Source of the DNA: Bacillota bacterium
GTDB lineage: Bacteria; Bacillota; Bacilli; Bacillales_A; Planococcaceae
NCBI GenBank assembly: GCA_023405135.1
Contig: JAEXYZ010000031.1
Span: 5,154-69,153, forward strand
DNA length: 64,000 nucleotides
Reading direction: 5' to 3'
In this document: in pieces, positions 63,577-64,000 of the stretch
How positions within the stretch are numbered: position 1 is the stretch's first letter
How the letters are laid out: each line of letters begins with the position of its first letter
Notes under the pieces: generated by a model
Database searches by the model: none
Seen by the model: only the letters and a program-made list of their open reading frames with translations
Told to the model about the DNA's origin: nothing
Translations under genes and position numbers: made by a program

Positions 63577-63602
63577 GAAAAGCGCCTACTTAAAGACGCT
63601 TT
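63577..63602 (-). terminator. Terminator after the SASP gene
   Basis: AAAGCGTCTTTAAG and its partner GTAGGCGCTTT form a short stem with CTC/T residues after it on the minus strand. Confidence 0.6.
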
Positions 63603-63606
63603 AAAA

Positions 63607-63798
63607 TCAATGATGGTTAATTTTTCTTTTTATTTCTTCGACGTTTGTATCACTAAATTGTGCAGTATTGTGACCGCCTTGTTTCGCAAGCATTTCCAAT
63701 ACCTCTTTATAAGACATTCCAGATTCTGCATTTTTTCTTTTAACTTCTTCAATATTAGTTCCAGCTACTGTATATTTCGCATTATTTCCCTGTTCCAC
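63607..63798 (-). CDS. Gamma-type small acid-soluble spore protein
   Basis: 63 residues from GTG 63798, preceded by AAAGGAGG. The core KYTVAGTNIEEVKRKNAESG and the second half TAQFSDTNVEEIKRK repeat the AGTN/SDTN.EE.K pattern of gamma SASP and related spore proteins. No Cys or Trp occurs. An ATG at 63825 overlaps the ribosome site and is less likely. It is the second SASP-type gene of the window. Confidence 0.72.
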   Translation of the reverse strand: MEQGNNAKYTVAGTNIEEVKRKNAESGMSYKEVLEMLAKQGGHNTAQFSDTNVEEIKRKINHH

Positions 63799-63876
63799 TT
63801 TTAATACCTCCTTTAAGATTGACATGTATAAATTTAATAAAAATACTCATTTTAAAAAAACGCCCCTATTTAGAGA

Positions 63877-64000
63877 GGGCACTGAAAAAGTCCTCATAGG
63901 GATTTCATAGCGGGTAGATGAACGATTTGTCGTTCATCTACCCGTTTTTTTGGAATCCGTTGATTTCCGTTCCAGGCGGACGCTTTCCGCGGGCGAGGCC
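63877..64000. repeat. Edge of a repeat or insertion element (cut by window)
   Basis: GGGCACTGAAAAAGTCC, a common type of insertion-sequence end, is followed by a perfect 15-bp hairpin (63911-63925 and 63930-63944) with TTTTTTT and then by GTTCCAGGCGGACGCTTTCC, a GC-rich stretch often repeated in Bacillales. No transposase is visible before the window ends. Confidence 0.45.

Noticed and set aside
1..64000. rRNA or tRNA genes, prophage or large genomic island
   Set aside because: No tRNA-like cloverleaf, rRNA sequence, integrase or phage structural gene was seen; most of the window keeps core Bacillales gene order.

Overview
The window is a stretch of AT-rich, Gram-positive, endospore-former chromosome. 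Spore genes (two gamma-type SASP genes and pdaA), the gene order hemL–ygaE–ygaD–ygaC–sspE–mutY–yfhP–yfhJ–yfhH–recX (the same neighbourhood as in Bacillus subtilis) and strong AAAGGAGG ribosome sites all point to Bacillales. A paired aspartate racemase and D-aspartate ligase (51983-53910) predicts an L-Lys–D-Asp peptidoglycan bridge. That favours the Planococcaceae (Lysinibacillus, Ureibacillus or Viridibacillus type) over Bacillus sensu stricto. This assignment is inference; no rRNA gene is present.

Layout. 1-7.4 kb: end of hemL, an aromatic-acid-exporter-like membrane protein, and a five-gene peptide ABC importer on the minus strand. 7.7-14.5 kb: ABC exporter, YgaC phosphatase, a short sspE gene, mutY, yfhP, yfhJ, yfhH and recX. 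14.6-18.1 kb: pdaA, then a short riboflavin operon (ribE-ribB-ribH) behind two tandem FMN riboswitches. 18.2-23.1 kb: an rRNA methyltransferase, a GntR-controlled membrane operon and two decayed membrane genes. 23.3-25.8 kb: the norspermidine-type polyamine pair (carboxynorspermidine dehydrogenase and nspC). 25.8-34 kb: an MFS pump, class I fumarase, thiC with a TPP riboswitch, and a Fe(II)-type P1B4 ATPase with a Fur-like box. 34-42.9 kb: BrkB-like protein, yfkK, motAB, carbonic anhydrase, PPK2, a TspO-like protein, map, and thiT with a second TPP riboswitch. 43.2-48.8 kb: a decayed PAS-GGDEF gene and sbcCD. 49-55.6 kb: a holin-like type I toxin locus, ampS, yfmL, the D-Asp operon and a DUF2252 protein. 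55.7-64 kb: a fatty-acid activation/oxidation pair, a globin chemoreceptor, small and unknown genes, an M20 amidohydrolase, a SASP, and the edge of a repeat or IS.

Four vitamin riboswitches (two FMN, two TPP) control riboflavin and thiamin genes, and candidate CodY, Fur, GntR and sigma-G sites mark other units. The most unusual layer is repetitive. A mosaic structured element occurs five times and in three cases its first bases form the stop codon of the upstream gene. There is also a short TGTACC palindrome element, a 110-bp tandem duplication that copies the end of fumA, and a five-unit array with an exact 21-bp period. Three membrane or signalling genes are frameshifted, so the segment shows ongoing gene decay within otherwise core synteny.
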